Origin: JAVWMQ01 sp036646055
GTDB taxonomy: Bacteria; Bacillota; Clostridia; Peptostreptococcales; Anaerovoracaceae
DNA: 64,000 nucleotides
Assembly (NCBI GenBank): GCA_036646055.1
Contig: JAVXMY010000001.1
Coordinates: 62,001 to 126,000 of the forward strand
Direction of reading: 5' to 3'
Below, one piece after another: positions 1 through 8,901 of this stretch. Position 1 is the stretch's first letter. Each line of letters begins with the position of its first letter. Position numbers and translations under genes: made by a program. The notes beneath the pieces were generated by a model. It was given only the letters and a program-made list of their open reading frames with translations, searched no databases and was not told the origin of the DNA.

Positions 1-2040
1 TCCAACTAAATATCCATCTTCCATAGATTTTCTAACAAGCATTTGAGCAGAAACATACATTACCGCATAGCCTTCATCTATAATAGCGCTTAATTCATCA
101 TCTAACCGTTTTTGAATTCGCTCTGGCAAAGGGTCACCATAAAGTGAATGGGCCTTATCATAGCATTCCTGTCTCAAAGTCACGTCTGCTTTATCTATAT
201 GAGGTGGAAACTTACCCTTAGGAACAGGTCTAATCTGTTCAATAGAATCTGCTATAATATTAGGATTAGTAACCACTACTTCTTTAGCTTTAGCTTCCCC
301 CAGATAACTAAACTCTTCAAGCATTTCATCTGTTGTTCTTAAATAAAGACCACCTTCGCCTAAATCCTTATATCCTTGACCAGACATTAGAATTTTTCTA
401 TAAATGGAATCCCCTTCATTTGTATAGTGAGCATCACAGGTGGCAACAACTAATTTACTATGTTCTTCACCTAACTTAACTATTTTCCTATTAAGCTCTA
501 TAAGATCATTTTTGTTTTCCACAAAACCCTTATCCACTAAAAATTGATTATTTATCAAAGGCTGAATTTCCAGGTAATCGTAAAAATTAACTAACCTATC
601 AATTCTTTCCTTAGGTTCATTGTTTAATACCGCCTGAAATAACTCTCCAGCTTCACAAGCAGACCCTAGTATCAGGCCCTGTCTATTTTCAACTAGAATG
701 GTTCTAGGAATTCTAGGTTTCTTATAGAAGTAATCCAAATGAGAAAGAGATACAATCTTATATAGATTCTTAAGTCCTTCTTGAGTTTTCGCTAATATAA
801 TAATGTGATTTGTTTTTTTCTTCTTAAAGTCAATACATCCATCTTCATGAACTAAGCCTTCATCGTCAAGTAAATATCCTTCAATTCCATAAAGGACCTT
901 AATATCTCCTCCAGCTGCCCTAGCTGCATCAGGAAAGGCTTGGCACACTCCATGGTCAGTAACCGCTACTGCTTTGTGCCCCCAACCTTTTGCTGTATTA
1001 ATTAACTGCTTAACATCCTGAAGTCCATCCATAGAACTCATCTTAGTATGGGCATGAAGTTCTACACGCTTTTCTTCTGCTGTATCAACTCTGCCTTGCT
1101 TACCTTCAAGTTTCTCTATATCCTTAACCATTAATACTGGTGTATTGGCAAAACTATCCCACTCGGCATTTCCTTTCATCTTAACAAGGCTGCCTGGTTT
1201 GAGATTTTTTTCTATAACCTGCCACTTTTCTTCACTGGCAAAGGTTTTAGCACATATAGAAGATGTTCCATCAGTTACAAGGAAAGTCCCTATTTTTTTG
1301 CCGTTCCTAATATCCTTTTTAGTAATTTCAAAGATTTCACCAGAAACGCATGAATCTCCACTTGTTTCACTAAAATCTATCATTTTCATAGGTTCTTTAG
1401 AAATGGCTTTACCCATTACTCTATTACCTACCATTTCTATTTTCTCTTTTTCTCTTTTGTACTTGCCATACTCTCTTGGCTTTTGCTTTTCTTTAGTTTC
1501 AGACTTACCCGTTGATGCTGGTCTTTGAATCTGAACATTTGAGGCCTTCTCTTTGGCTAACCTAGCTTCCTCATAAACTTTTTCATCATTAATAAATATA
1601 ACCTTGTCTTCAATTCCAAAGTTCTCTAGTAAATAATCCTGAAACTGTCTACTACATTGTTTGTTTAAATGGTCACACATTACCTTGCCAACAGCAAACA
1701 ATTTAATACCTTCACTATCCATTTCTATTTTTTGGTCATTAATTGTTCTAATAAAATGTTGAAAGTCCCTTCCTACAGCTGAAATCATATATGGCAAAAA
1801 CTTTCTAACAATTTCATCCTTATTTTCTACCATATTTTTGTACTCAAAAATGAAGTCAACTCCCTTGACTTCATTTATCATTTTTAATATTTTTTCCTTT
1901 TGTTTTTCTGTTTCTTCAAAAGGTACAACAAAATTAAGGGCTACATGAATATTCAATTTATATTGCCCACAAGACATAACCAAGTCTGTAATTTCATAAC
2001 TATAGTTATCCTTCAGCAAATAATCAAACATGTTTTTCAT
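1..2040 (-). CDS. polC: DNA polymerase III alpha subunit, PolC type (N-terminal 680 residues; gene runs off the window)
   Basis: Replicative DNA polymerase of low-GC Gram-positives. The reading frame is open from an ATG at 2040, with GGTGAGA upstream, to the window edge, so the catalytic palm/fingers part is not visible. Seen: an N-terminal PolC domain (about 1-200), an OB-fold (about 205-310) and a PHP domain. The PHP metal-ligand set looks complete: H329-x-H331, D362-H363, E387, H412, C462, D536-x-H538. The motif RIPRTILV after it matches PolC. In typical PolC a DnaQ-like 3'-5' exonuclease of about 190 residues is inserted after the GIEGY strand. Here the chain runs directly from GIEGYLLDDEG to TNHIIILAKTQEG, so the exonuclease is absent. 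The start overlaps the ispG end by 17 nt, indicating translational coupling. Confidence 0.93.
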   Translation of the reverse strand, partial: MKNMFDYLLKDNYSYEITDLVMSCGQYKLNIHVALNFVVPFEETEKQKEKILKMINEVKGVDFIFEYKNMVENKDEIVRKFLPYMISAVGRDFQHFIRTINDQKIEMDSEGIKLFAVGKVMCDHLNKQCSRQFQDYLLENFGIEDKVIFINDEKVYEEARLAKEKASNVQIQRPASTGKSETKEKQKPREYGKYKREKEKIEMVGNRVMGKAISKEPMKMIDFSETSGDSCVSGEIFEITKKDIRNGKKIGTFLVTDGTSSICAKTFASEEKWQVIEKNLKPGSLVKMKGNAEWDSFANTPVLMVKDIEKLEGKQGRVDTAEEKRVELHAHTKMSSMDGLQDVKQLINTAKGWGHKAVAVTDHGVCQAFPDAARAAGGDIKVLYGIEGYLLDDEGLVHEDGCIDFKKKKTNHIIILAKTQEGLKNLYKIVSLSHLDYFYKKPRIPRTILVENRQGLILGSACEAGELFQAVLNNEPKERIDRLVNFYDYLEIQPLINNQFLVDKGFVENKNDLIELNRKIVKLGEEHSKLVVATCDAHYTNEGDSIYRKILMSGQGYKDLGEGGLYLRTTDEMLEEFSYLGEAKAKEVVVTNPNIIADSIEQIRPVPKGKFPPHIDKADVTLRQECYDKAHSLYGDPLPERIQKRLDDELSAIIDEGYAVMYVSAQMLVRKSMEDGYLVG

Positions 2041-3097
2041 ACGTTCTCACCAATTCAATTATCTCTTTGCAAATATCTTCTTCTTTTACTTTTCTTAAAG
2101 GTTTTCCCTTAACAAACAAAAGTCCTTCATTAATTCCACAAGCTACTCCCAGGTCTGCACTTTTAGCTTCTCCTGGTCCGTTAACGACACATCCCATTAC
2201 GGCAACAGTAAGTGGTGGCAAATTATTATCTAATCTTTCATTAGTTGCTTTTGGTAGTTCTCTTTCTATTTGACTTGTTATAGCTTCTAAATCAACACAG
2301 GTTCTACCACAAGTTGGGCATGAAACAAGATTAATAGGTTCTTTAACTATTCCAGCTGATGCTAATATACTTTTAGCCGTATATATTTCATTAACTGGAT
2401 CTCCTGTTAATGAAACTCTAAGGGTATCCCCTACACCAGCAAGCAGCAAGGCTCCTATTCCTACGGCACTTTTGATTCTACCTCTATCAACTGTTCCAGC
2501 TTCAGTTACTCCAATATGAAGAGGATAGTCTGTTAGTGTTGACATCTTCATATAAGCCTCATAGTTCATCTTTGGATCTGAGGCCTTAAGAGATACAACA
2601 ATCTGATCAAAACCCATATCTTCAACTAATTTCACACTACGGAGAGCACTTTTGGCCAACCCATTAGCTGTAACACCGCCCTCTTCTTCTAATATATCAC
2701 TTTCCATAGAACCGGAATTAACACCAATTCTAATGGGAATATTTCTTTCTTTTGCTACATCAACAACAGCTTTAACTCTTTCTCTAGACCCAATGTTACC
2801 TGGGTTAATTCGAATTTTGTCAGCTCCATTTTCCATAGCCGCAATTGCCAACCTATAATCAAAGTGGATATCAGCGACCATTGGCATATCAACATGTTTT
2901 CTAATTTCGCCAAAAGCTATAGCCGCCTCCATATCTGGAACTGCTAGTCTGATAATTTGACAACCTGCTTCCTTAAGTTTACTAATTTGCTCAAGGGTTT
3001 TGGCAACATCTCTAGTATCAGTATTAGTCATTGACTGTATTGTAATTGGAGCATCTCCCCCAATATATAGATTTCCACATTTAATTTTTTTAGTCAT
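2024..3097 (-). CDS. ispG: 4-hydroxy-3-methylbut-2-en-1-yl diphosphate synthase (IspG/GcpE)
   Basis: Penultimate step of the MEP isoprenoid pathway: converts MEcPP to HMBPP in the cytoplasm using a [4Fe-4S] cluster. The 357-residue length is normal for the short bacterial form. The N-terminal TIM-barrel part shows IQSMTNTDT and VADIHFDYRLA. The C-terminal cluster domain shows SCPTCGRTC and CVVNGPGEA, which supply the Fe-S cysteines. It lies 8 nt after rseP and overlaps polC. With dxr and uppS in the same operon it links isoprenoid precursor supply to undecaprenyl phosphate synthesis. Confidence 0.97.
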   Translation of the reverse strand: MTKKIKCGNLYIGGDAPITIQSMTNTDTRDVAKTLEQISKLKEAGCQIIRLAVPDMEAAIAFGEIRKHVDMPMVADIHFDYRLAIAAMENGADKIRINPGNIGSRERVKAVVDVAKERNIPIRIGVNSGSMESDILEEEGGVTANGLAKSALRSVKLVEDMGFDQIVVSLKASDPKMNYEAYMKMSTLTDYPLHIGVTEAGTVDRGRIKSAVGIGALLLAGVGDTLRVSLTGDPVNEIYTAKSILASAGIVKEPINLVSCPTCGRTCVDLEAITSQIERELPKATNERLDNNLPPLTVAVMGCVVNGPGEAKSADLGVACGINEGLLFVKGKPLRKVKEEDICKEIIELVRTYEKHV

Positions 3098-3105
3098 TTT
3101 GTCAC

Positions 3106-4119
3106 CTAATTAAAAATCGGTAATATAAATCTCATAATGTCGTTCCAGGTTACGTAAAGCATTAATGTAAGAAGTAAAACCATTCCGATCATATGAACTT
3201 TTCCTTCCATTTCGTCTGTAATTGCTTTACCTGTTATTTTTCGAATTATTATAAATACTAACCTTCCTCCATCTAATGCAGGGAAAGGCAGCATATTAAC
3301 AATTGCCAAGTTTAAGCTTATTAAAGCCATAAAGTATAGGAAGGATACCATTCCTTGCTCTACGCTTTTGTCCACTAAGTAAACAATACCTACTGGACCA
3401 GATAATTCTTTAGTTCCCACATCACCTGTTAATAACATTTTAAGTGTGCCATACATGCCTTTGGCCATATTTATTGTGGCCTTTGGTCCCTGTTTAATAG
3501 CTTTTACTAAATCTTTTTCACTACTAGCGACAACTCCAACAATCTGCCTTCCATCTTCTCCTTTGTCAATTGAAGAATTAAAGACAATTTCTTTGCCGTC
3601 TCTATTTACTTTAATTTCTACTTTTTCTTTTGGGTCTGCTTTTGCAATTTCCTTCCCAAAATCTTCCCATTCCTCTATAGGAGTTCCGTTTACTGCAACA
3701 AGTTTATCGTCAACTCTAATCCCCGCTTCATAAGCCGGTCTATCTTCTTGTACCTTTCCAACTGTTGTAGTTGGCACGCCAATGTTGTACACTACTATTG
3801 TTAATAGTATAACTGCAAGAATCAAGTTCATAAATGAACCAGCGCAAACAATTATTGTCTTTTGCCACGCCTTTTTGTTATTAAACGCCTTATGGTCATC
3901 AGATTCTTCGTCTTCGCCTTCCATAGCACAAAATCCGCCAATAGGAATAGCTCTAAGAGAGTACTTGGTTTCTCCCTTTTGCCTACTCACAATTACCGGA
4001 CCCATACCAAGTGCAAATTCATTAACCTTAACACCACAAGATTTTGCTGCAATGAAATGTCCTAATTCATGTATAAAAATTAATATACAGAACATTATTA
4101 GCGCATAAACTATTGTCAT
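3106..4119 (-). CDS. rseP: RIP metalloprotease, site-2 protease family (RseP/RasP)
   Basis: Membrane-embedded zinc protease that cuts transmembrane segments of anti-sigma factors or signal-peptide remnants. Residues 17-21 give the HExxH zinc motif (HELGH) inside the first membrane helix. A PDZ domain lies at about 110-195, and the second active-site motif appears as PFPALDGGRLVF near residue 280. At 337 residues it has the usual length of clostridial RseP. Its start overlaps the end of dxr by 4 nt, the typical dxr-rseP-ispG arrangement. Substrates cannot be told from the sequence. Confidence 0.95.
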   Translation of the reverse strand: MTIVYALIMFCILIFIHELGHFIAAKSCGVKVNEFALGMGPVIVSRQKGETKYSLRAIPIGGFCAMEGEDEESDDHKAFNNKKAWQKTIIVCAGSFMNLILAVILLTIVVYNIGVPTTTVGKVQEDRPAYEAGIRVDDKLVAVNGTPIEEWEDFGKEIAKADPKEKVEIKVNRDGKEIVFNSSIDKGEDGRQIVGVVASSEKDLVKAIKQGPKATINMAKGMYGTLKMLLTGDVGTKELSGPVGIVYLVDKSVEQGMVSFLYFMALISLNLAIVNMLPFPALDGGRLVFIIIRKITGKAITDEMEGKVHMIGMVLLLTLMLYVTWNDIMRFILPIFN

Positions 4120-5246
4120 ACTTCCGTCCTTATCTTCTTATCTATTTCAATTATCTCTTCAAGAGTTAAATTGTAGCTTGGTTTATGCTCCTCTAAAACT
4201 CTTTCCAAAGTTTCCTGTATTTGAACAAATTTTATTTCCCCTCTCAAAAATTTATCTACAAGAACTTCGTTTGCACCATTTAATACTACTGGATAACTTC
4301 CACCAGCCTTAGATGCTTTATATGCCAAATCAATACACTTAAATGTATTAATATCTGGCTTTTCAAATGTAAGGTTTGCACCTTCTTCAAAAAAGTTAAC
4401 CTTAGGAAAGTCAAGGTCCATTCTTGACGGATAGCTAAATGCTAGTGCTATTGGAGTTCTCATGTCTGGCGCTCCAAGCTGTCCTATGACAGATCCATCT
4501 CTATACTCAACCATAGAGTGAACAATACTCTGAGGATGAACTAAAATTTCTATTTGATCTAACTCAACATCAAATAGCCACTTTGCTTCAATAACCTCTA
4601 ATCCTTTGTTCATCATTGTAGCTGAATCTATGGTTATTTTGCTTCCCATTGACCAATTAGGATGTTTTAATGCCTGCTCCAAAGTAACTTGTTGAAGCTG
4701 GTCTAATGAATATCCTCTAAAAGGTCCACCTGAAGCAGTCAAAAGTATTTTGCTAAGTTCGCTGTGTTTATTTCCCTGCAAACATTGAAAAATTGCGCTG
4801 TGTTCACTGTCAACTGGAAGCATTCTTACACCCTTCTCCTTAACAGCATTAACAACAACTTCTCCACCAGCAACAAGAGTTTCCTTATTTGCTAAAGCTA
4901 TATCCTTGCCTGCTAAAATAGCATTATATGTTGGTTCTAGGCCCTTAATCCCCATAAGTGAGTTAAGAACCATATGATGTTCTCCTTTAGTTGCCGCCTG
5001 TACTAACCCTTCTTTGCCAAAAAGAACTTCAACATTCTTATGCTTTTTTTGAAGGGCTATTGCATCTTTCTCAAAGGCAACAACAGCAACCTGAGGCTTA
5101 AATTTTTCAATTTGCTCAGAAAGCTTACTTACACTAGTACCACAGGATAAAACCGAAACGCTAAATTGCTGCGGGTTTTTTTCAATAATATCTAAACTTT
5201 GAGTACCGATTGAACCAGTACTTCCCAAAATACAAATTTTCTTCAT
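4116..5246 (-). CDS. dxr: 1-deoxy-D-xylulose 5-phosphate reductoisomerase
   Basis: Second enzyme of the MEP pathway: NADPH-dependent rearrangement and reduction of DXP to MEP. The 376-residue protein begins with the NADPH-binding loop GSTGSIGTQSLDII. The catalytic and metal region shows LLTASGGPFRG and SKITIDSATMMNKGLEVIEA, the latter being the substrate loop with its conserved SATMMNKG. A C-terminal helical domain completes it. It sits between cdsA (18 nt upstream) and rseP (overlapping). Confidence 0.97.
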   Translation of the reverse strand: MKKICILGSTGSIGTQSLDIIEKNPQQFSVSVLSCGTSVSKLSEQIEKFKPQVAVVAFEKDAIALQKKHKNVEVLFGKEGLVQAATKGEHHMVLNSLMGIKGLEPTYNAILAGKDIALANKETLVAGGEVVVNAVKEKGVRMLPVDSEHSAIFQCLQGNKHSELSKILLTASGGPFRGYSLDQLQQVTLEQALKHPNWSMGSKITIDSATMMNKGLEVIEAKWLFDVELDQIEILVHPQSIVHSMVEYRDGSVIGQLGAPDMRTPIALAFSYPSRMDLDFPKVNFFEEGANLTFEKPDINTFKCIDLAYKASKAGGSYPVVLNGANEVLVDKFLRGEIKFVQIQETLERVLEEHKPSYNLTLEEIIEIDKKIRTEV

Positions 5247-5264
5247 TAAAATTCTGTCTCTTCT

Positions 5265-6047
5265 CTATAAAATAAATAAATCGATGTAATAGTAAACTAG
5301 AGGCGCTGTAAATAGCACACTGTCTACTCTATCCAAAACACCGCCATGACCTGGTATTAAATTACCATAGTCCTTGATGCCCATTTTTCTCTTAAAAATT
5401 GAAGCTGTTAAATCTCCAAACTGTGAAACCACACCGCCAAGTCCACCAATAATCAAACAGTGGATAAAATACTCAGGCGCTACAAAATGTCCAAAAGCAC
5501 CGCAAATTACAACACTTCCAAGAATTCCGCCAATTGATCCTTCTATACTTTTTTTGGGACTAATCTTTGGGCAAAGTTTGTGCTTACCTATTGTAACCCC
5601 AACAAAATATGCAAATACATCTGTTCCAAAAGCAGAAAATATAATCAACCAAACCAAAATGCTAGGGTCACCTGATCTATCAACTAAAACCACATGGAAT
5701 GAGAAATACACTATGTAAACAATTCCAATAATAGTTGCCATAGCATCCTCTAACTTGCGCTCTTCTATTTTGAACATATAAAGCAGACTTCCAAGAACCG
5801 ATCCAAATAACCAAAACATATAGAAATTCGCCTCATCGGTAAAAACCCCTATTGCAAATAATCCTATTGCAGAAACAACTCCTATAGGAAAACTAGGCTT
5901 AACTCCAAGGCTGTGAAATCCCTTATAAAACTCATATACCCCACCAACAGCAATTATAAAACATGCTGCAGCAAGTACGTATCCGCCTAAGTACAAAACT
6001 CCTAAAAGTGGTAGCATCGCTAGGCCTGAAATTATTCTCGTCTTCAA
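5265..6047 (-). CDS. cdsA: Phosphatidate cytidylyltransferase
   Basis: Makes CDP-diacylglycerol from phosphatidic acid and CTP, feeding phospholipid synthesis at the membrane. The 260-residue protein is strongly hydrophobic with about seven to eight predicted membrane segments. It ends with the CdsA signature region: SIFKRKMGIKDYGNLIPG followed by HGGVLDRVDS, holding the conserved acidic residues. It begins 5 nt after uppS, and uppS-cdsA-dxr-rseP is a widely conserved gene order. Confidence 0.95.
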   Translation of the reverse strand: MKTRIISGLAMLPLLGVLYLGGYVLAAACFIIAVGGVYEFYKGFHSLGVKPSFPIGVVSAIGLFAIGVFTDEANFYMFWLFGSVLGSLLYMFKIEERKLEDAMATIIGIVYIVYFSFHVVLVDRSGDPSILVWLIIFSAFGTDVFAYFVGVTIGKHKLCPKISPKKSIEGSIGGILGSVVICGAFGHFVAPEYFIHCLIIGGLGGVVSQFGDLTASIFKRKMGIKDYGNLIPGHGGVLDRVDSVLFTAPLVYYYIDLFIL

Positions 6048-6052
6048 TAAAT

Positions 6053-6769
6053 TTACCTCCCGCCAAAGCGCCTATCACGACTCTGATATTCGCAAATGGA
6101 TTTTTTAAATTCTTCTGGTGTATAATCTGGCCACAAAATGTCCGTAAACACCATCTCACTATAAGCAAGTTGCCACAACAAAAAATTAGATAGCCTAATC
6201 TCTCCACTTGTCCTAATAACTAAATCAGGGTCTGGCACACTATGTTTTCCGGTAAAAAGACGCTCAGCCATAGTTGCTTCAGTTATGTCATCGTCTTTTA
6301 GTAATCCAGCTTTGTTGTCTTTTACAATTTCCTTAACAGCACGAAGAATTTCATCTCTTCCGCCATAATTTAGAGCAATATTAAACTGTAGTCCGGTATT
6401 GTCCTTTGTTTTTTCCAAGGCCAAATCAAGCTTACTCTTGACCTTTTCCGGCATATCCGTAAGGTCTCCTAAAATGGCAAGCTTAACATTATTTTGACAT
6501 ATTTCATTTAGTTCTTTATCAACATATGTTACTAGAAGCCCAAAGATTCCGTTAATTTCTTCTTCAGTCCTCTTCCAGTTTTCTGTTGAAAAAGCATAAA
6601 CAGTCAAATGTTTAATGCCAAGAGTTCCGCATTCTCTAACAATCTCCTTCATGGCTTTCATTCCGGCATTGTGACCCATTACTCTTGGCAAGTTTCTTTT
6701 TTTTGCCCACCTCCCGTTGCCATCCATTATAATGGCAACGTGAGCAGGGATTCTATTCATATCTAACAT
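6053..6769 (-). CDS. uppS: Isoprenyl transferase / undecaprenyl diphosphate synthase
   Basis: Cis-prenyltransferase that condenses isopentenyl diphosphate onto farnesyl diphosphate to give C55-PP, the lipid carrier for cell-wall precursors. The 238-residue protein shows the IMDGNGRWAKKR motif (catalytic Asp and P-loop) near the N-terminus, the LTVYAFSTENWKR motif in the middle, and PDPDLVIRTSGEIRLSNFL plus WPDYTPEEF at the C-terminal substrate site. An alternative start at the second Met (6760) would remove three residues. GGAAG lies upstream of the chosen ATG. Confidence 0.96.
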   Translation of the reverse strand: MLDMNRIPAHVAIIMDGNGRWAKKRNLPRVMGHNAGMKAMKEIVRECGTLGIKHLTVYAFSTENWKRTEEEINGIFGLLVTYVDKELNEICQNNVKLAILGDLTDMPEKVKSKLDLALEKTKDNTGLQFNIALNYGGRDEILRAVKEIVKDNKAGLLKDDDITEATMAERLFTGKHSVPDPDLVIRTSGEIRLSNFLLWQLAYSEMVFTDILWPDYTPEEFKKSICEYQSRDRRFGGR

Positions 6770-6775
6770 AAGTAA

Positions 6776-7333
6776 TTATACTTCCATGATTTCCTTATCT
6801 TTTTCTGCAACTAGAACATCAATTTTCTTAACTCCAGCATCAGTATCTTTTTGAACCTTTTCTAGGGCTTCTTTCAAGAAGTCTTCTGTAAGTTCTCCTG
6901 CTTTTTCTTCTTTCTTTAGAGTATCATTTGCACTTCTACGTAGGTTTCTAACTGCAACCTTAGCATCTTCACCCATTCCCTTAACAACCTTAGTTAATTC
7001 TTTTCTTCTTTCTTCAGTCATTGGTGGAATTGATAATCTAATAACTTTACCATCATTACTTGGGTTAATTCCTAGATTAGCCTCATTAATTCCGTGTTCA
7101 ACATCTTTAATAATTGAAGAATCAAAAGGTGCAATTGCAATTGTCTTTGGATCAGTAATTGAAACATTAGCTAACTGCTTTAGTGGTGTTGGTGTGTCAT
7201 AGTAATTAACCATTACTTTATCAACAATAGCTGCATTTGCTCTTCCAGCTCTTACTGTCTGTAACTCTTCTTTTAATCTTTCGATTGTCTTATCCATTTT
7301 CTCTTCTAACTGATCTAAAATCTGTTTACTCAT
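6776..7333 (-). CDS. frr: Ribosome recycling factor
   Basis: With EF-G it splits post-termination ribosomes. The open frame extends to a TTG at 7348, but that codon sits just ahead of GGAGGACAAGAAA, the ribosome binding site of the ATG at 7333. Starting there gives 185 residues, the standard RRF length. Family marks include RAGRANAAIVDKV (domain I), YYDTPTPLKQLANVS (domain II) and the C-terminal VRNLRRSANDTLKK helix. It lies 23 nt downstream of pyrH, as in many Firmicutes. Confidence 0.97.
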   Translation of the reverse strand: MSKQILDQLEEKMDKTIERLKEELQTVRAGRANAAIVDKVMVNYYDTPTPLKQLANVSITDPKTIAIAPFDSSIIKDVEHGINEANLGINPSNDGKVIRLSIPPMTEERRKELTKVVKGMGEDAKVAVRNLRRSANDTLKKEEKAGELTEDFLKEALEKVQKDTDAGVKKIDVLVAEKDKEIMEV

Positions 7334-7356
7334 TTTCTTGTCCTCCAAAAATTTTT

Positions 7357-8061
7357 TTATTTAATTATTGTTCCTATTTTTTCGCCACAAACGGCTTTCA
7401 TTACATTGCCTTTTTCTGCAATACCAAATACATGAATTGCAATATTATTATCCTTACAAAGTGTAGCAGCAGTTGAATCCATAACCTTCAAATCCTTTTC
7501 TAAAATGTCGAAGTGAGATAATTCATCAAACTTAACTGCATCTTTATTAATTTCTGGATCATCAGAATATACCGCATCAATTTTCTTAGCAAGCAATATA
7601 ACGTCAGCATCAATTTCTGCTGCTCTTAAAGCTGCTGTAGTATCAGTTGAGAAGAATGGGCTACCAATGCCCGCTCCAAAGATAACTACCTTTTTCTTTT
7701 CTAAATGATTTACAGCTTTTCTTCTAATATATGGTTCAGCAATTTCTCTCATTTCAATAGCTGTCTGTACTCTTGTTGGTATTCCAATAGATTCAAATGA
7801 ATCTTGAAGAGCTAAAGCATTGATAACAGTAGCAAGCATTCCCATGTAATCTGCTGTAGCCTTGTCCATGTCCTTACTAGTTCTACCTCTCCAGAAGTTT
7901 CCTCCACCAACAACAATAGCAACTTCTACACCCAAATCATATACATCTTTAACCTGGTTGGCAATAGTCTTAAGCATTTCTTCGTTTAATCCAAAACGAT
8001 CTTCTCCTGCCAAAGCCTCTCCACTTACTTTAAGAATGATTCTCTTATATTTAGGTTCCAT
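7357..8061 (-). CDS. pyrH: UMP kinase
   Basis: Phosphorylates UMP to UDP in pyrimidine nucleotide synthesis; a hexameric amino-acid-kinase-fold enzyme regulated by GTP and UTP in other bacteria. The start is the ATG at 8061 because AAAAAGGAGAAATCT lies immediately before it. The open frame continues far upstream, but that extension overlaps a divergent gene and is low-complexity. The 234-residue protein has LKVSGEALAG at the N-terminus, VVGGGNFWRG, and GAGIGSPFFSTDTTAALRA, the phosphate and substrate loops. It heads the operon; rpsB and tsf, often found upstream, are not here. Confidence 0.97.
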   Translation of the reverse strand: MEPKYKRIILKVSGEALAGEDRFGLNEEMLKTIANQVKDVYDLGVEVAIVVGGGNFWRGRTSKDMDKATADYMGMLATVINALALQDSFESIGIPTRVQTAIEMREIAEPYIRRKAVNHLEKKKVVIFGAGIGSPFFSTDTTAALRAAEIDADVILLAKKIDAVYSDDPEINKDAVKFDELSHFDILEKDLKVMDSTAATLCKDNNIAIHVFGIAEKGNVMKAVCGEKIGTIIK

Positions 8062-8124
8062 AGATTTCTCCTTTTTCCTTACTAATTTTATTTGCTTAAT
8101 TATAATTTTATAATAAATATCTTG

Positions 8125-8153
8125 TTGTATTATATCATAAAAGTTGATATTAT
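8125..8153 (+). promoter_or_regulatory. Promoter of the small membrane protein gene, overlapping the pyrH promoter region
   Basis: TTGTAT at 8125-8130, a 17-nt spacer, then TATTAT at 8148-8153, about 40 nt ahead of the plus-strand ATG at 8195. On the opposite strand TATAAT (8134-8129) could serve pyrH, though its -35 is weak. The two divergent promoters would overlap. Confidence 0.5.
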
Positions 8154-8194
8154 TAAACAAAGATATTGTGAAAATAAGAAAGGAATTAGCAATT

Positions 8195-8500
8195 ATGTCT
8201 AGACACAATAATGAAAAAAAGAAAATGCCTGCAGGGCTAATTACAGCAATAGTAATAATTCTAATTATTGCAGTTGGAGTATCTGTATATTTCATTGGAT
8301 TCCATAATCCTAAACCAACAGATAATCCGGCGGATACACCGAAAACAGAAGAACCAGCCAAAACACCGGAAACTGATGAAGAAGTTCCAGATAAAGAACC
8401 TGTTGACAGTGTCAAAGATGGTAATGATGTAGGAGATCAAAACGAACATGGTGGTGACGATTCTGATCCAGGTACAATTAAAGATGTAACTAATGAATAA
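8195..8500 (+). CDS. Small single-pass membrane protein with acidic, proline-rich extracellular tail
   Basis: A 101-residue protein of unknown function. The start at 8195 is chosen because AAGAAAGGAATT precedes it; the open frame extends further upstream without a ribosome binding site. The short N-terminus is basic (EKKKMPAG), followed by one membrane helix at about 16-36 and a tail of about 65 residues rich in Pro, Thr, Asp and Glu with a Gly/His/Asp-rich end. Charge placement predicts tail-out topology. It is transcribed divergently from pyrH and ends in a strong terminator shared with the Hpt gene. No enzymatic motif is visible. Confidence 0.7.
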   Translation: MSRHNNEKKKMPAGLITAIVIILIIAVGVSVYFIGFHNPKPTDNPADTPKTEEPAKTPETDEEVPDKEPVDSVKDGNDVGDQNEHGGDDSDPGTIKDVTNE

Positions 8501-8547
8501 CAAAATAAGGCTGATGTAAGAAAAATTACCTTCAGCCTTATTTTGTT
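8499..8547. terminator. Bidirectional intrinsic terminator
   Basis: Perfect 16-bp inverted repeat: AACAAAATAAGGCTGA at 8499-8514 and its complement at 8532-8547. The AT-rich outer stem supplies the U-tract in both directions. It lies between the convergent small membrane protein gene and the Hpt gene. Confidence 0.9.
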
Positions 8548-8549
8548 AT

Positions 8550-8900
8550 TTAAATAGCTTCTACTATTGCCTGTACGCTTCTGTTATATTGGATTTCAAC
8601 AGATGAATAAGCTTCTTTAATTCGTTCTACACCTTGGTTGTTGCGTATTGCCTCAACAAGAATATTTACTTCCTTATAGAAATCATTAATGCTTAGATTG
8701 CCACTAATCCCCTTAAGTGTATGGCTATAAACCATTGCATCTTTGTAGGCTTCTTCATCCATAGCTTTTTTAAGTTTTATAAAAGATTCGTCTTCAATAA
8801 ACCTACGCAAATATTTTACGTAAAGTTCTTCTTTGTCTCCAAACCTTCTTAGTCCTTCGTTTGCGTCAATTCCAGCTGAATTAAGTAATAAAATATTCAT
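8550..8900 (-). CDS. Histidine phosphotransfer (Hpt) domain protein
   Basis: A 116-residue stand-alone Hpt protein. The motif YSHTLKGISGNL places the phospho-accepting histidine at H60 in a predicted four-helix bundle. It starts one base after the hybrid kinase stop codon, so it is almost certainly co-transcribed and acts as the third module of that phosphorelay (kinase His, receiver Asp, Hpt His). No output response regulator is adjacent, so the final target is unknown. A shared terminator follows. Confidence 0.88.
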   Translation of the reverse strand: MNILLLNSAGIDANEGLRRFGDKEELYVKYLRRFIEDESFIKLKKAMDEEAYKDAMVYSHTLKGISGNLSINDFYKEVNILVEAIRNNQGVERIKEAYSSVEIQYNRSVQAIVEAI

Positions 8901-8901
8901 C

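Noticed and set aside
1145..1528. Plus-strand ORF of 127 residues inside polC
   Set aside because: It is antisense to a clearly conserved part of PolC (OB-fold) and has no ribosome binding site or recognisable product.
8062..8415. N-terminal extension of pyrH of 118 residues
   Set aside because: The extension is antisense to the small membrane protein gene, is low-complexity, and the ATG at 8061 has a strong ribosome binding site and the normal UMP kinase N-terminus.
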